DNA of 50,489 nucleotides from Candidatus Kerfeldbacteria bacterium. GTDB lineage: Bacteria > Patescibacteriota > Patescibacteriia > UBA9570. The position numbers and the translations under genes were made by a program. This document shows positions 14,946 to 23,917 of this stretch, in pieces. The first letter of the stretch is position 1, and every line of letters starts with the position of its first letter. The notes under the pieces were generated by a model. It saw only the letters and a list, made by a program, of their open reading frames with translations, made no database searches and had not been told where the DNA came from. Location: the NCBI GenBank assembly GCA_016182495.1, contig JACPGK010000009.1, positions 1 to 50,489 on the forward strand. Reading direction: 5' to 3'.

Positions 14946-16634
14946 TCAGTGCTGGCCGCCCGAGCCACCGCCCGAGCCACCGCCCGAGCCACCGCGTCCG
15001 CCACCGCTACCGCCCGCAGGAGGGGCAGCAGCCGGAGCCGCGGGCGCCGCTGCCGGAGCAGGGCGTGCCCCGGCGGCAGTGGGGTTGAGACTTGAGTTGA
15101 TGATGTTCATCCGCGCCAGTAGACCAGTAATGCCCTGGTCGTTCTGCGCGAAAATGAACGTGGCCGCAGATTCGAGGATACGACCTCGCGCCTCGGCCGA
15201 GAGCGTCGAATTCTCAAGGGTGTCAACCATCCCCTGGAACTTGGCGCTCTGCACCAACCTTTCAGTCTCCGCCGTCATGGTCGCAGCCGTGCGTCCAGCA
15301 CGTGCCGCCATGATGGCAGAAACAGCCGCCTCAACCATCTCGTGAAGCTTGCCAGACTTGTAAACAAGCCGGCGAGCATCGGACCGAATACCACCAGCGG
15401 CCATATCGCGATCGAACTCGTCGAACGCAACCGCCAGCTGGGGAGTACCCGGCACGTCAATCATCTCCGGCGTCAAAGCGGTAGCGTCGTACCCACGCCG
15501 ATTGGCGAGAAGTAGACCCAATTCGCCGTTGAAGCCGACGATGTTTGGCCCTTGAGCCGCATGCACCTCGATCATCAGCCTATCGTAGGCATGATCAAGG
15601 CGCTGGCTCGGGAACTGTGTTACCGTCCAATAGCGGACCACACTCCACAGCCGGAGTGTGCCGCCAATGATACCGGTAACGGTCTTGGACAAAAGCCCAG
15701 TGGCGCCGGGCTTCTGAATATCGATATCCGGAACCTCGGTAACATTCAAAGTCACCGGGTTCAGGTGCAGCAACCTTTCCCACCACTGCTTGGCGGGGGT
15801 CTGCCTGATAGCACCATGGTCAACATCGGCCGCCGGTGGGCCGATCCAGGGTTCCTTGGCGGACTTCACCTTCTTTAGAAGGGGCACGCCATACACCCCG
15901 GGAATCAACAACAACCAGGGAGCCGTTTCCGGGTCCACGCTCTGGTTGTTGCTGTTTTCCTGCAAACGAGCGATGTCTTCCCACCGCTCGTCATCTATCC
16001 ATTCCTGGGGGATAGCGACAACCGGCGGCTCAACACCGTCGGTGTTCGTCACTGCCCTCCAGAACTTGTCACCCTGGGTGATCACTCGCGTGTCACCCGG
16101 ATTTGGCAGATTGAAAGAGCCGAAGCCAAAATAGCTCAACACGTCCGTGCTCTTGAGAATGAGCACAATCATGCTGGCCGTTATGGCAACGCTCACGATC
16201 AGCCCGACCACCAACAGCCAGCCCGAGAGGCTAGCGCACTGAACCAGGGCCCAGTGCAAAAAGCCAGCCGGGAAGGCCATGATGATAACGGGCAGGAAAA
16301 AGGTGATCATCCAGTTGCGTCGGCTGGGCTTAGCCCAGTAGCCGAGCCACAGGATGATGCCAACGAACACCACGATCGCCAGGATCGTGTCGTTCGCCAT
16401 CACCTTATTCCACAGGATCATCGGGATGTGGTATGCCAGGAACAGCGCTGCTCCTTGCACACCCTGGCCCCAGTTGTCAACATCCGTGCGTCGCGCTTTC
16501 GCCAACGACGACACCAACGCCAAACTGGCGCCAGTACCAGCGAAAATCGTCAACCACGGGGTGCCGATATCGCCAGTAACCAGGAGGGAGAAAAGACAAA
16601 GCAGTCCAGAAATAGCGAGAATCAGCATTTGCAT
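14946..16634 (-). CDS. GC-rich multi-pass membrane protein with large soluble domain, 562 aa, unknown
   Basis: I do not recognise this protein. The first 165 residues hold about six membrane helices, followed by a large soluble region (about residues 170-510). Its second half is helical and Ala/Arg-rich (SAIMAARAGRTAATMTAETERLV), slightly like the coiled-coil part of SPFH proteins, but this is weak. The last 50 residues are a low-complexity tail: Ala/Pro repeats, then Gly/Ser repeats ending in GGQH. Codon use is much more GC-rich than in the surrounding genes. A GGAGA precedes the start by 11 nt, and the leader contains a GGGcGGTGT/ACACCaCCC hairpin. It shares these traits and a 3' hairpin with the 165-aa gene. 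Confidence 0.72.
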   Translation of the reverse strand: MQMLILAISGLLCLFSLLVTGDIGTPWLTIFAGTGASLALVSSLAKARRTDVDNWGQGVQGAALFLAYHIPMILWNKVMANDTILAIVVFVGIILWLGYWAKPSRRNWMITFFLPVIIMAFPAGFLHWALVQCASLSGWLLVVGLIVSVAITASMIVLILKSTDVLSYFGFGSFNLPNPGDTRVITQGDKFWRAVTNTDGVEPPVVAIPQEWIDDERWEDIARLQENSNNQSVDPETAPWLLLIPGVYGVPLLKKVKSAKEPWIGPPAADVDHGAIRQTPAKQWWERLLHLNPVTLNVTEVPDIDIQKPGATGLLSKTVTGIIGGTLRLWSVVRYWTVTQFPSQRLDHAYDRLMIEVHAAQGPNIVGFNGELGLLLANRRGYDATALTPEMIDVPGTPQLAVAFDEFDRDMAAGGIRSDARRLVYKSGKLHEMVEAAVSAIMAARAGRTAATMTAETERLVQSAKFQGMVDTLENSTLSAEARGRILESAATFIFAQNDQGITGLLARMNIINSSLNPTAAGARPAPAAAPAAPAAAPPAGGSGGGRGGSGGGSGGGSGGQH

Positions 16635-16853
16635 GCTGTTTTCTATCTCCAGTGGGCGGTGTTGTCACACCACCCGTGCGCGAAGCTTTTTGAAGCTGAA
16701 AGGTTTTGGTAGATAGGGTTAAATATTGTGTGGTGAATTGTATAATGGATGCTAAATCACAAAAAAACATCCAACCCTACCTACATTTGTAATGAACAAA
16801 ATGAGTGTTTTTCGCAGATACGAAAAACGCCACAGACTATCATATTTATGCGT
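16635..16853 (-). promoter_or_regulatory. Structured leader of the 562-aa gene
   Basis: The stretch between lgt and the 562-aa gene carries GGAGA at 16646-16650 (minus), a hairpin GGGCGGTGT-TGTC-ACACCACCC near 16660, a TATACA-like -10 near 16740, and GTTTTTCG-cagata-CGAAAAAC at 16807-16828. The last hairpin lies 26 nt after the lgt stop. It could end the lgt transcript, but no T-run follows. A similar TTTTCGC/GCGAAAA hairpin precedes the 165-aa gene. Confidence 0.4.
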
Positions 16854-17621
16854 TTATGTCAATCCGTCCGTCCGACCCCGCTTCCGCCATGTTCGTACCG
16901 CCACCACCACACCTATAATAATCATTATAATTCCCACCCATTGGGCGGCGCGTAAGCCATACCATTGGCTATCCAAAATTCTAAATGAATCTAACCACAG
17001 CCGCACTACTCCTTCCCAAATCAAATATAGTACAATATATATCGGCGGCGACAGTTTAAATTTATAGCGCAACAATGTAAAAATACCAAATAATACCAAG
17101 CCATCAATAACCAAATACAAACCATGGTTATGCCGCACCAAGCCATCGCCATAATACACCTCGCCCAGAAAAAAATCGGTAACGGTACCAGGATGATCAA
17201 AAATAAAAAAACAGCCCAAACGCCCAATGCCTACACCAAGTGGTAAAGCATACAAGGCCGTATCAACATACGGCCAAAACGATAACTGCTTTTTCTTAAT
17301 ATACAATGCCGCCACCACCACTGCTCCAATGAATCCGCCGCTCAACGACATACCGCCTTGCCAAATTTTTACAACATCCAGTAGGTTACCTTGAAATAAC
17401 GACCACTCGGTGACCACAAAAAATATCCGGCCACCCACTAACCCACCCAGTACCGACCAAAAAATTAAATCAACCATCAGTTGGCTATCCAACCCCCGCT
17501 GTTGAGCAAATTGCCGCGCTACCGCCAGGCCAGTAATAATGCCTAGGGCTACAAACAATCCCCACACCTGAATGGTAATGGGCCCCAACTGTATAATCAT
17601 CCAATGTAAATTCGGTAACAT
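16854..17621 (-). CDS. lgt: Prolipoprotein diacylglyceryl transferase
   Basis: Lgt attaches diacylglycerol to the lipobox Cys of lipoprotein precursors in the cytoplasmic membrane. The 255-aa sequence has about seven helices, the YxxG-like N-terminus (QVWGLFVALGIITGL), GGLVGGRIFFV, the QGGMSLSGGFIG segment and the signature LGVGIGRLGCFFIFD with the essential Arg. The length is typical. It follows a membrane-anchored DsbA-like gene by 13 nt on the same strand and is probably cotranscribed with it. Confidence 0.95.
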   Translation of the reverse strand: MLPNLHWMIIQLGPITIQVWGLFVALGIITGLAVARQFAQQRGLDSQLMVDLIFWSVLGGLVGGRIFFVVTEWSLFQGNLLDVVKIWQGGMSLSGGFIGAVVVAALYIKKKQLSFWPYVDTALYALPLGVGIGRLGCFFIFDHPGTVTDFFLGEVYYGDGLVRHNHGLYLVIDGLVLFGIFTLLRYKFKLSPPIYIVLYLIWEGVVRLWLDSFRILDSQWYGLRAAQWVGIIMIIIGVVVAVRTWRKRGRTDGLT

Positions 17622-17634
17622 GGTGACTACTTGG

Positions 17635-18396
17635 TTAAAGATACTCGGCCAAAACGCTGGTTAAATACTCCACCCCCACATAGCCATCAATCAGTTGCTT
17701 AGTGTTATCGTTGTGCCAAATAATTAAATTAGGTTGGCTGCGGATACCTAAACGTAAAGCTTCAACAGTGTCAGCTTCAATCGCCGCCAGGGTAGCGGCA
17801 TCGGCCTGACAAACAGCAAAAGTTGATACATCCAAGCCAATGTCACTAGCCAAACTAGTGTACACATCTGTTCCTAATACTTCTTGTTGACTAAACAGTT
17901 GCTTACTATATTCCAATAATTTATTTTGCTGGCCAGCGCAGGTAGCTGCTACGGCCGCCTGCTTGGCTTGCGGATGAATTTGCACCAAGGGATACTGTTT
18001 TACAATCAAACGAACAGTGGCACTATGATCACTAACAAACTGGCTTACTTCCGGAAAAAACTTTTTACAAAAACGACATTCATAATCAACGTATTGCACC
18101 AACGTTACTGCGTAATCAGTGACGGCGCCAAACACCTGCTGCTCGTTCGGCACAGCAATACTATCATTGTCTGCTGCCGGGAGATCAGTAATGGGTTCCG
18201 CCAAAATTGATTTTGAAACATCAAAGGGAGCTACGTCATAATGCTTCAGTTGGCCACCACTTAAAGCGTACACAAAAAATAGCAAGCCGGCTACGGTCAT
18301 TGTAGTCATGCCAAACACAATGCCAAATACAAACGTCAAGCGGGCATTACTATGGCCGGTAAAAAAATGTTCCGATTGTACAATCGATTCCAACAT
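17635..18396 (-). CDS. Membrane-anchored DsbA-family thiol oxidoreductase (copy 1)
   Basis: The 253-aa protein has an N-terminal anchor (about residues 20-48) and a thioredoxin-fold domain with the CxxC active site CRFC in YVDYECRFCKKFFPEV at about residue 110, the DsbA helical insertion, and the C-terminal RSQPNLIIWHN segment in the place of the cis-Pro loop. It should form or exchange disulfides outside the membrane. Its promoter is an extended -10, TGC-TACACT, 6 nt before the ATG. This overlaps a perfect dyad GCTACA-G-TGTAGC (18398-18410). It is the first of three such proteins in the window. Confidence 0.88.
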   Translation of the reverse strand: MLESIVQSEHFFTGHSNARLTFVFGIVFGMTTMTVAGLLFFVYALSGGQLKHYDVAPFDVSKSILAEPITDLPAADNDSIAVPNEQQVFGAVTDYAVTLVQYVDYECRFCKKFFPEVSQFVSDHSATVRLIVKQYPLVQIHPQAKQAAVAATCAGQQNKLLEYSKQLFSQQEVLGTDVYTSLASDIGLDVSTFAVCQADAATLAAIEADTVEALRLGIRSQPNLIIWHNDNTKQLIDGYVGVEYLTSVLAEYL

Positions 18397-18397
18397 G

Positions 18398-18411
18398 GCT
18401 ACAGTGTAGCA
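18398..18411 (-). promoter_or_regulatory. dsbA copy 1 promoter with GCTACA-N-TGTAGC dyad
   Basis: On the minus strand TGC-TACACT lies 6 nt before the ATG at 18396. A 13-bp perfect dyad spans it (18398-18410) and includes a TACA/TGTA core of the sort bound by BlaI/CopY-type repressors. Its spacing differs from the other dyads found here. Confidence 0.4.
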
Positions 18412-18420
18412 GAGGCTAAA

Positions 18421-19605
18421 CTACTTTGCCAATAATTTTGGCCAAAGCTTAATCAAACGATCAATCGCTAATTGCAAGCGATTACGTGAATTATTAGCAA
18501 AGGACATTCGAATATACCCTTCGCCATATTGACCAAATGATGTGCCTGGTAACACAGCAATGTTGGCTTGATCGAACATAAAATTATACACCGCCTGACT
18601 GGTTTGACCGGTGCCAGTAATATTAGGGAATAAATAAATGGCTCCTTTCGGTAAATGACACTGTACTCCAGGCAACTGCTGGAGGCCAGCGTATAATAAA
18701 TCGCGGCGCTGACGCAATTCATCACGCATCGCTGCCACATCAGCCGCTACCGTGGGGTTGACCAATCCAGCCATAGCACCCCACTGGGTAAAATTAGGAG
18801 CACATGAAACCGAATTATTCACTAAGTTAGCAATGGTACTGGCGAAATCAGCATTCGGACACAAACCATATCCCACCCGCCAACCACTCATGGAATATGT
18901 TTTGGTAAAGGCATCTAACATAATGGTACGTTCGCGAGCACCGGGAATAGATAAAATACTTTCAAAATCACCCTCGAATACTAACTCGGAATATACTTCA
19001 TCGGCAAAAATCCAAGCGTCGTATTGTTTGGCCACATCCACAATGGCTTGCAGTTTTTCACGGCTTAATATTCCTCCGGTTGGATTTTGCGGCGAATTAA
19101 CAATAATTAATTTGGTACGATCGTTAGCCAAACGACGCAGTTCTTCAATATCAAATTCAAAACCAGTATCACCATTCATTTGTAACGGTACGGCCTTACC
19201 GCCCATAAAATTAATCACCGATTCGTACGTGGGAAATCCCGGATTGGGATAAATCACTTCATCACCCGGGTTAACTGTGGCTAAAATGGTATAAAAAATC
19301 ATTGGTTTGCCACCGGGTGTTACTACAATGTCATCGGCGTGAGCAGCCAAACCGCGGCTAACAGATATTTTTTTAGCCAGAGCCTGGCGCAACTCTAATA
19401 AACCGGCTGATGGTAAATACTTAGTTTTATTTTCATGCAAAGCAGTAATGGCAGCTTCAACAATGGCTGTGGGTGTGTGAAAATCAGTATCGCCGATTTC
19501 CATATGAATCATGTCGCGGCCGTCACGTTCGGCTTGTTTGGCCCGAGCCAATACATGAAAGGCTTGTTCGGTACCTAATTGTGATAAACGATCAGCTAAT
19601 TTCAT
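18421..19605 (-). CDS. Class I/II PLP-dependent aminotransferase
   Basis: The 394-aa enzyme is of the AspC/AlaT type: NSPQNPTGG, FADEVYSELVFEG and the PLP-lysine in DAFTKTYSMSGWRVGYG, with the final Arg region GYIRMSFANN. Substrate choice cannot be read from the motifs. It is the last gene of the sugar operon, directly after glycerate kinase (11-nt gap) and hydroxypyruvate reductase. Transamination of serine to hydroxypyruvate, or of another amino acid feeding this branch, is a reasonable inference. Confidence 0.9.
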   Translation of the reverse strand: MKLADRLSQLGTEQAFHVLARAKQAERDGRDMIHMEIGDTDFHTPTAIVEAAITALHENKTKYLPSAGLLELRQALAKKISVSRGLAAHADDIVVTPGGKPMIFYTILATVNPGDEVIYPNPGFPTYESVINFMGGKAVPLQMNGDTGFEFDIEELRRLANDRTKLIIVNSPQNPTGGILSREKLQAIVDVAKQYDAWIFADEVYSELVFEGDFESILSIPGARERTIMLDAFTKTYSMSGWRVGYGLCPNADFASTIANLVNNSVSCAPNFTQWGAMAGLVNPTVAADVAAMRDELRQRRDLLYAGLQQLPGVQCHLPKGAIYLFPNITGTGQTSQAVYNFMFDQANIAVLPGTSFGQYGEGYIRMSFANNSRNRLQLAIDRLIKLWPKLLAK

Positions 19606-19616
19606 ATTCGCATGAT

Positions 19617-20912
19617 TTATTGAATTAATAGTAAAACAATATCGCCAACATTAGTACCAGTTGGACCAGTGCGCACCAGGCAGCCAAGGCGTTGCAAACA
19701 CTGAAACGAATTATTGGCATATAAGTATTCATGCCAATCAATGCCGGCGGTAACGCATTGTTCAGCCACGCTGGCATCGGCCATGGCTCCAGCAACGGGA
19801 TGCGGAGTAATACCATCAATCCCATCGGTGGCTAAGGATAAAATTGACATCTGTCGATTTAAAAATGGAACGGCCGCTAACACGAGTTCTTGATTACGCC
19901 CACCATGACCTTTACCCAGCACGGTAACGGTAGTTTCACCGCCGGCAATTAATAAGGCTGGCCTACGAATAGGACGATTATAACGATCAACTTCGTAGGC
20001 AATGGCGGTAAGTACCCTGGCCACTTCTTTCGCTTCGCCACGTAACACCGATGTTAAAATGAGCGGGTGTAACCGTTGAGCTCGAGCCAAGCGAGCCACT
20101 GTTTCGAGAGCAATTTGGTTACTGCCGATTAAAAAGTTGTGTACTGGTGGTAATTGCTTTGGCGTTTCATGTAATGGCGGTGCGGCTACATGATAACGTT
20201 GTAACACCTGCTGGGCATCGGCCAGGGTAGTAGTATCCAAAACAGTTGGTCCAGAAGCAATCATGCCTATATCATCACCAATCACATCTGAAATCAACAC
20301 ACTAATCACTGTAGCCGGAGCCGCCAACTGAACCAGTTGGCCACCTTTGATGGCTGATAGATGTTTACGAACAGTGTTTAACTCACTAATGGTGGCACCG
20401 GCTCGCATTAACTTTTGACTAACGGCCTTTTTTTTAGCCAAACTTACCCCCAGGGCTGGTAATGGCATTAAGCTAGAACCACCACCACTCAATAATCCCA
20501 GCACTAAATCATCCTTGCCAGCTTGTCGCAGTAACCGAACAATCTGTTGCGTAGCCCGTACACTGGTTGCATCGGGATACGGATGGCTGGCCTGTTGCAC
20601 TACAATAGTACCAATCCGAGAACGCCTTACCTGCGGCACATTAATGACGCCAGCGGTAATGCGCTTACCCAGTAATTGCACCAAGGCTTCAGCCATACCG
20701 GCAGTGGCTTTACCTGCTCCCACTACATAAATATGGCGATACCGGTTCAGCCTAAACTGTTTACCTTGAATGGTAAGAATATTGGAACGATACCGCACCG
20801 CCTGTTGCATTAATGTACTAGGTTGCAAACAATGCAACACTTGCTCGGCTAAATCAAGCAACTGTTTGCCATGGTTGAATTGTGTTCGTAGGGTTTGATA
20901 ATTTTTAATCAC
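19617..20912 (-). CDS. Glycerate 2-kinase (GckA/MOFRL family)
   Basis: The 431-aa protein has the DUF4147 domain with VVGAGKATAGMAEAL, LLSGGGSSLMPLPA and LNTVRKHLSAIKGGQL, then the MOFRL domain with GKGHGGRNQELVLA and LATDGIDG. It phosphorylates D-glycerate to 2-phosphoglycerate using ATP. The start is a GTG that overlaps the stop of hydroxypyruvate reductase (GTGA), so translation is coupled. Together the two enzymes lead hydroxypyruvate into lower glycolysis. Confidence 0.9.
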   Translation of the reverse strand: MIKNYQTLRTQFNHGKQLLDLAEQVLHCLQPSTLMQQAVRYRSNILTIQGKQFRLNRYRHIYVVGAGKATAGMAEALVQLLGKRITAGVINVPQVRRSRIGTIVVQQASHPYPDATSVRATQQIVRLLRQAGKDDLVLGLLSGGGSSLMPLPALGVSLAKKKAVSQKLMRAGATISELNTVRKHLSAIKGGQLVQLAAPATVISVLISDVIGDDIGMIASGPTVLDTTTLADAQQVLQRYHVAAPPLHETPKQLPPVHNFLIGSNQIALETVARLARAQRLHPLILTSVLRGEAKEVARVLTAIAYEVDRYNRPIRRPALLIAGGETTVTVLGKGHGGRNQELVLAAVPFLNRQMSILSLATDGIDGITPHPVAGAMADASVAEQCVTAGIDWHEYLYANNSFQCLQRLGCLVRTGPTGTNVGDIVLLLIQ

Positions 20913-21895
20913 ACTGACCTCGCTGGGTGGTTAACCACGCTCGGGAGGCGTTGATGTTTGATAAAGGCGATAATATTTTTTACGGCCAGCATGCCCATCG
21001 CTACCCGCGTTTCATGGGTAGCCGAACCAATATGCGGCAACAACACTACATTGGGTAAAGCCGCTAACCCAGGGGTAAGGCGTGGTTCGTGTTCATACAC
21101 ATCAAAGCCAGCTCCGGCAATGCGCTGCTGTCGTACGGCTTGCACCACAGCTGCTTCGTTTACCACCGGACCACGGGAGGTATTAATCAAAAAAGCCGTT
21201 GATTTCATTTGAGCCAATTGTGGCTGGCTGATTAAATGAGTAGTTTCGCGAGTGAGTGGCACATGCAAGGTAACAAAATCAGATCGCCGCAGCAGACTGG
21301 TTAATGGTACTTTTTTGGCACCGAGTGATTTTTCAACATCACGCTCCTTATGCTTGGTATAGTAGAGAATGTGCATACCAAAACCATGATGAGCAATTTC
21401 AGCCACGCGTGAACCGATTCTACCTAAACCAATAATTCCTAATGTTTTTCCAGATACGCCATGACCTAAATATTGTAATGGTCCCCAACCTGGGTAACGA
21501 CCAGTGCGCATTTGCTGATCGGCCCACACTACTCGGCGGGCAACGGCTAACAGTAAAGTAATCGCCAATTCAGCTGTGGTATCAGTTAATACATCAGGCG
21601 TGTTGCTAATCAACACACCGCGCTTAGTAGCGGCGGTGACATCAATATTATTGTAACCAGCCCCAAAGTTGGCAATTAATTTTAACTTGGGTGCCGCCGC
21701 CAGCACTTGATCGTCAATGGCATCGGTTAAAATTGGTAAAAGAATATCAGCTTGGCGTATGCCGCGCAGTAATTCTGTTCGGGTAATGATACTATCCGTT
21801 CGGCGAATAATGACCCGAGCATATTTTTTTAAAGCGACAATACATTCAGTAGGAATTGGCCGCGTGATAAATACCGTTAGCTGGGCTTTTGGCAT
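20909..21895 (-). CDS. D-glycerate dehydrogenase / hydroxypyruvate reductase
   Basis: The 328-aa protein is of the D-2-hydroxyacid dehydrogenase family, with NAD(P) motif GIIGLGRIGSRVA, the catalytic Arg in INTSRGPVVNE, Glu in YEHEP and His in LLPHIGSATHETR. Reduction of hydroxypyruvate or glyoxylate is the likely reaction, because the next gene encodes glycerate kinase. Phosphoglycerate dehydrogenase activity cannot be excluded, but the ACT-type domain is absent. Its first 50 nt overlap the end of the 429-aa gene. Confidence 0.88.
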   Translation of the reverse strand: MPKAQLTVFITRPIPTECIVALKKYARVIIRRTDSIITRTELLRGIRQADILLPILTDAIDDQVLAAAPKLKLIANFGAGYNNIDVTAATKRGVLISNTPDVLTDTTAELAITLLLAVARRVVWADQQMRTGRYPGWGPLQYLGHGVSGKTLGIIGLGRIGSRVAEIAHHGFGMHILYYTKHKERDVEKSLGAKKVPLTSLLRRSDFVTLHVPLTRETTHLISQPQLAQMKSTAFLINTSRGPVVNEAAVVQAVRQQRIAGAGFDVYEHEPRLTPGLAALPNVVLLPHIGSATHETRVAMGMLAVKNIIAFIKHQRLPSVVNHPARSV

Positions 21896-23135
21896 AGGGT
21901 TGAATTGGCGTAAATAAATGCTCCAAATTAATGTAGCGCTGGGCTAAATGTTCAATGATGTTTTGTTCTACAGCTTGATCGCCAATGTAACCGGCTAACA
22001 CACTATTCCACAAATCTTCAATCACATGATAGGTTACTACGGTGCTGTTTGATAAAATCGCGTCGGCAAAATTGAGACTGACCAGTTGATGATTGATCAA
22101 ACTAGCTGCAGTATAGCAGTTTGTCCAAAAATCGACCATGGCATAATTTGGTTGCGTTTTTAATAATGCTAGTAGCGCGCTAGTGGCTTTACGCCAATGC
22201 AAGGCTTCGGGCATAACATGGGGAGCAAAGGCACACGGGTGAGGCTGTGGGCGTTTTAAATGGTACTGCTGAATGATCGGCAAACAGTACTGACTGAGAA
22301 TACAAATATCGCCATCGCCTTTTAAAATACGGGCGTAGAGTCGTCCAAAATTTTTGGTGGTACGATGCTGCTGTACCCAGCGAGTATAAAAATTGACTTC
22401 AAAAATATAGTGCAGCACCATGGCAAAAAAAACTGGCAGATCGTTTTGATTCGTTACTTGATCAACCGTAGGAAAAGCAAACACTATCCCATATTCTTTT
22501 AAATGGCTAAAAAAATGCTTTTTCTTTTTAGCAAAATTGACTGCGGCTGTACCCCATTGGTTGGCCGGTAATACCAGTATCTGCACCGGGCGCTCTTCAA
22601 AATCGTCTGGACTCAATTGATGATATTGACTCAAAAATTTCTTCATCCATTGATCTGTCTCGGTAAAACGTAAAGCGGCTAATACTTCTAGGATTGGATG
22701 CTTTTTTAAGCAATCCGTGATAGTAGTATACCCCAACTGCTGTAGTACACCCGCTGGTGGGTAGTGTAACAAAAAGCTTTTTGCTACCGACAGTTTAATA
22801 AATTCACCACGCTGTACGGCGTTAGGTAACGTAGCCATGACGGTTTGCATACTGTGTTGCCAGCTGGCAGCTGTGGCTTGATACACGGTGGGGAAACGTT
22901 GCTCTAATAGGGTAGCTAACAGTTGGCGACGTTGTTGGATAACTGCTTGAATGGTGGCGGCATCGGCCTGGGGCGATAACTGTAATTGCTGTAAAGCAGT
23001 TTGCCAAACTTGATTCTGCTGAACAGTCACCCGAGCAAAGCTACCAGGTTCATGAGATAAATGCTCCAGTACGTTAATGTACTGTTCAAGGGTAATGCGA
23101 CCGTGATTATACTGATGTAAAATTTCGACCAACAT
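21846..23135 (-). CDS. Unknown 429-aa protein in the pentose/glycerate operon
   Basis: I do not recognise this protein. It is soluble and mostly helical, with no signal peptide, no membrane segment and no P-loop or other common motif. Notable parts are a basic KKKKHFFSHLKEYG segment near residue 230 and a Cys/His-containing stretch, GDGDICILSQYCLPIIQQYH, at about residues 290-310. It overlaps the phosphatase stop by 1 nt and the dehydrogenase start by 50 nt, so it is made together with them. That links it to sugar phosphate or glycerate metabolism, but no reaction can be assigned. Confidence 0.8.
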   Translation of the reverse strand: MLVEILHQYNHGRITLEQYINVLEHLSHEPGSFARVTVQQNQVWQTALQQLQLSPQADAATIQAVIQQRRQLLATLLEQRFPTVYQATAASWQHSMQTVMATLPNAVQRGEFIKLSVAKSFLLHYPPAGVLQQLGYTTITDCLKKHPILEVLAALRFTETDQWMKKFLSQYHQLSPDDFEERPVQILVLPANQWGTAAVNFAKKKKHFFSHLKEYGIVFAFPTVDQVTNQNDLPVFFAMVLHYIFEVNFYTRWVQQHRTTKNFGRLYARILKGDGDICILSQYCLPIIQQYHLKRPQPHPCAFAPHVMPEALHWRKATSALLALLKTQPNYAMVDFWTNCYTAASLINHQLVSLNFADAILSNSTVVTYHVIEDLWNSVLAGYIGDQAVEQNIIEHLAQRYINLEHLFTPIQPYAKSPANGIYHAANSY

Positions 23136-23917
23136 TACTGGTTTAACAATTGAATAATTTTTCGGTGCAGGGTGGGATTCGCCGTCACAATTTGTTGATT
23201 AGTATCACGCCATTGCCAGCTACTGCCATCTAATCTGGTAATTTTACCGCCCGCTTCGCGCAATAATAATGCGCCAGCTGCAATATCCCACGGATACGCT
23301 CCGGCAATAATATAGGTATCTATCCGACCACTGGCCAGCGAGGCCATGGCTTGAGCAGCCGAACCATACGATTTATAGTAGGTGGTATACAACGCCAACA
23401 GGGCTCGCCAATGGGCAAAACGTTCTAGCGAGCTGCGGTGACGAATATTACTAATATACACCACCATTTCTTCCAGTTGTGTTTCGCTACTAACATGAAT
23501 ACGCTTACCATTGCAAAAACTTCCGGCACCGCGCTTGGCAAAAAATAATTCGTCATGAATCGGATCATAAATAACGCCGTGCGTAATAACATTGCCTTTT
23601 GCTAAAGCCACACAAACGCCAAATAATGGAACGCCGCGAGCAAAATTAGCAGTGCCATCAAGCGGATCAATAATCCAAGTATAATCACTACGGCCGGTTA
23701 ATTCACCAGCTTCTTCGCTAAGAATACTGTGGTATGGAAAACGCCGCCGAATCGCCGAAATCAACAATCGTTCCGAAGCGTAATCAACTTCGGTAACAAT
23801 ATCATGCTGCGAAGTTTTTTGTTGGCCGGTAGTAACAATGCCAAATTGTCGCTTGATAATTTTACCAGCCCGCACGCTAATATCTTGAATAAAACGATCA
23901 AGCGTAGTAGTGGTCAT
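23135..23917 (-). CDS. Inositol monophosphatase-family sugar phosphatase
   Basis: The 260-aa protein has the metal-dependent phosphatase motifs SEEAGE, the central WIIDPLDGTANFARG and the C-terminal AYPWDIAAGALLLREAGG. Family members hydrolyse inositol phosphate, fructose 1,6-bisphosphate, sedoheptulose bisphosphate or nucleotide substrates. Its place immediately after both transketolase subunits (4-nt overlap) favours a sugar bisphosphate as substrate, acting as FBPase or SBPase. That assignment is inferred from context only. Confidence 0.9.
   Translation of the reverse strand: MTTTTLDRFIQDISVRAGKIIKRQFGIVTTGQQKTSQHDIVTEVDYASERLLISAIRRRFPYHSILSEEAGELTGRSDYTWIIDPLDGTANFARGVPLFGVCVALAKGNVITHGVIYDPIHDELFFAKRGAGSFCNGKRIHVSSETQLEEMVVYISNIRHRSSLERFAHWRALLALYTTYYKSYGSAAQAMASLASGRIDTYIIAGAYPWDIAAGALLLREAGGKITRLDGSSWQWRDTNQQIVTANPTLHRKIIQLLNQ

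Noticed and set aside
14842-15345. Plus-strand open frame rich in Pro and Ala opposite the end of the 562-aa gene
   Set aside because: It is the antisense reading of a GC-rich Gly/Ser/Ala tail. Several long antisense frames also occur at 15552-16712. None has a start signal or a protein-like pattern.
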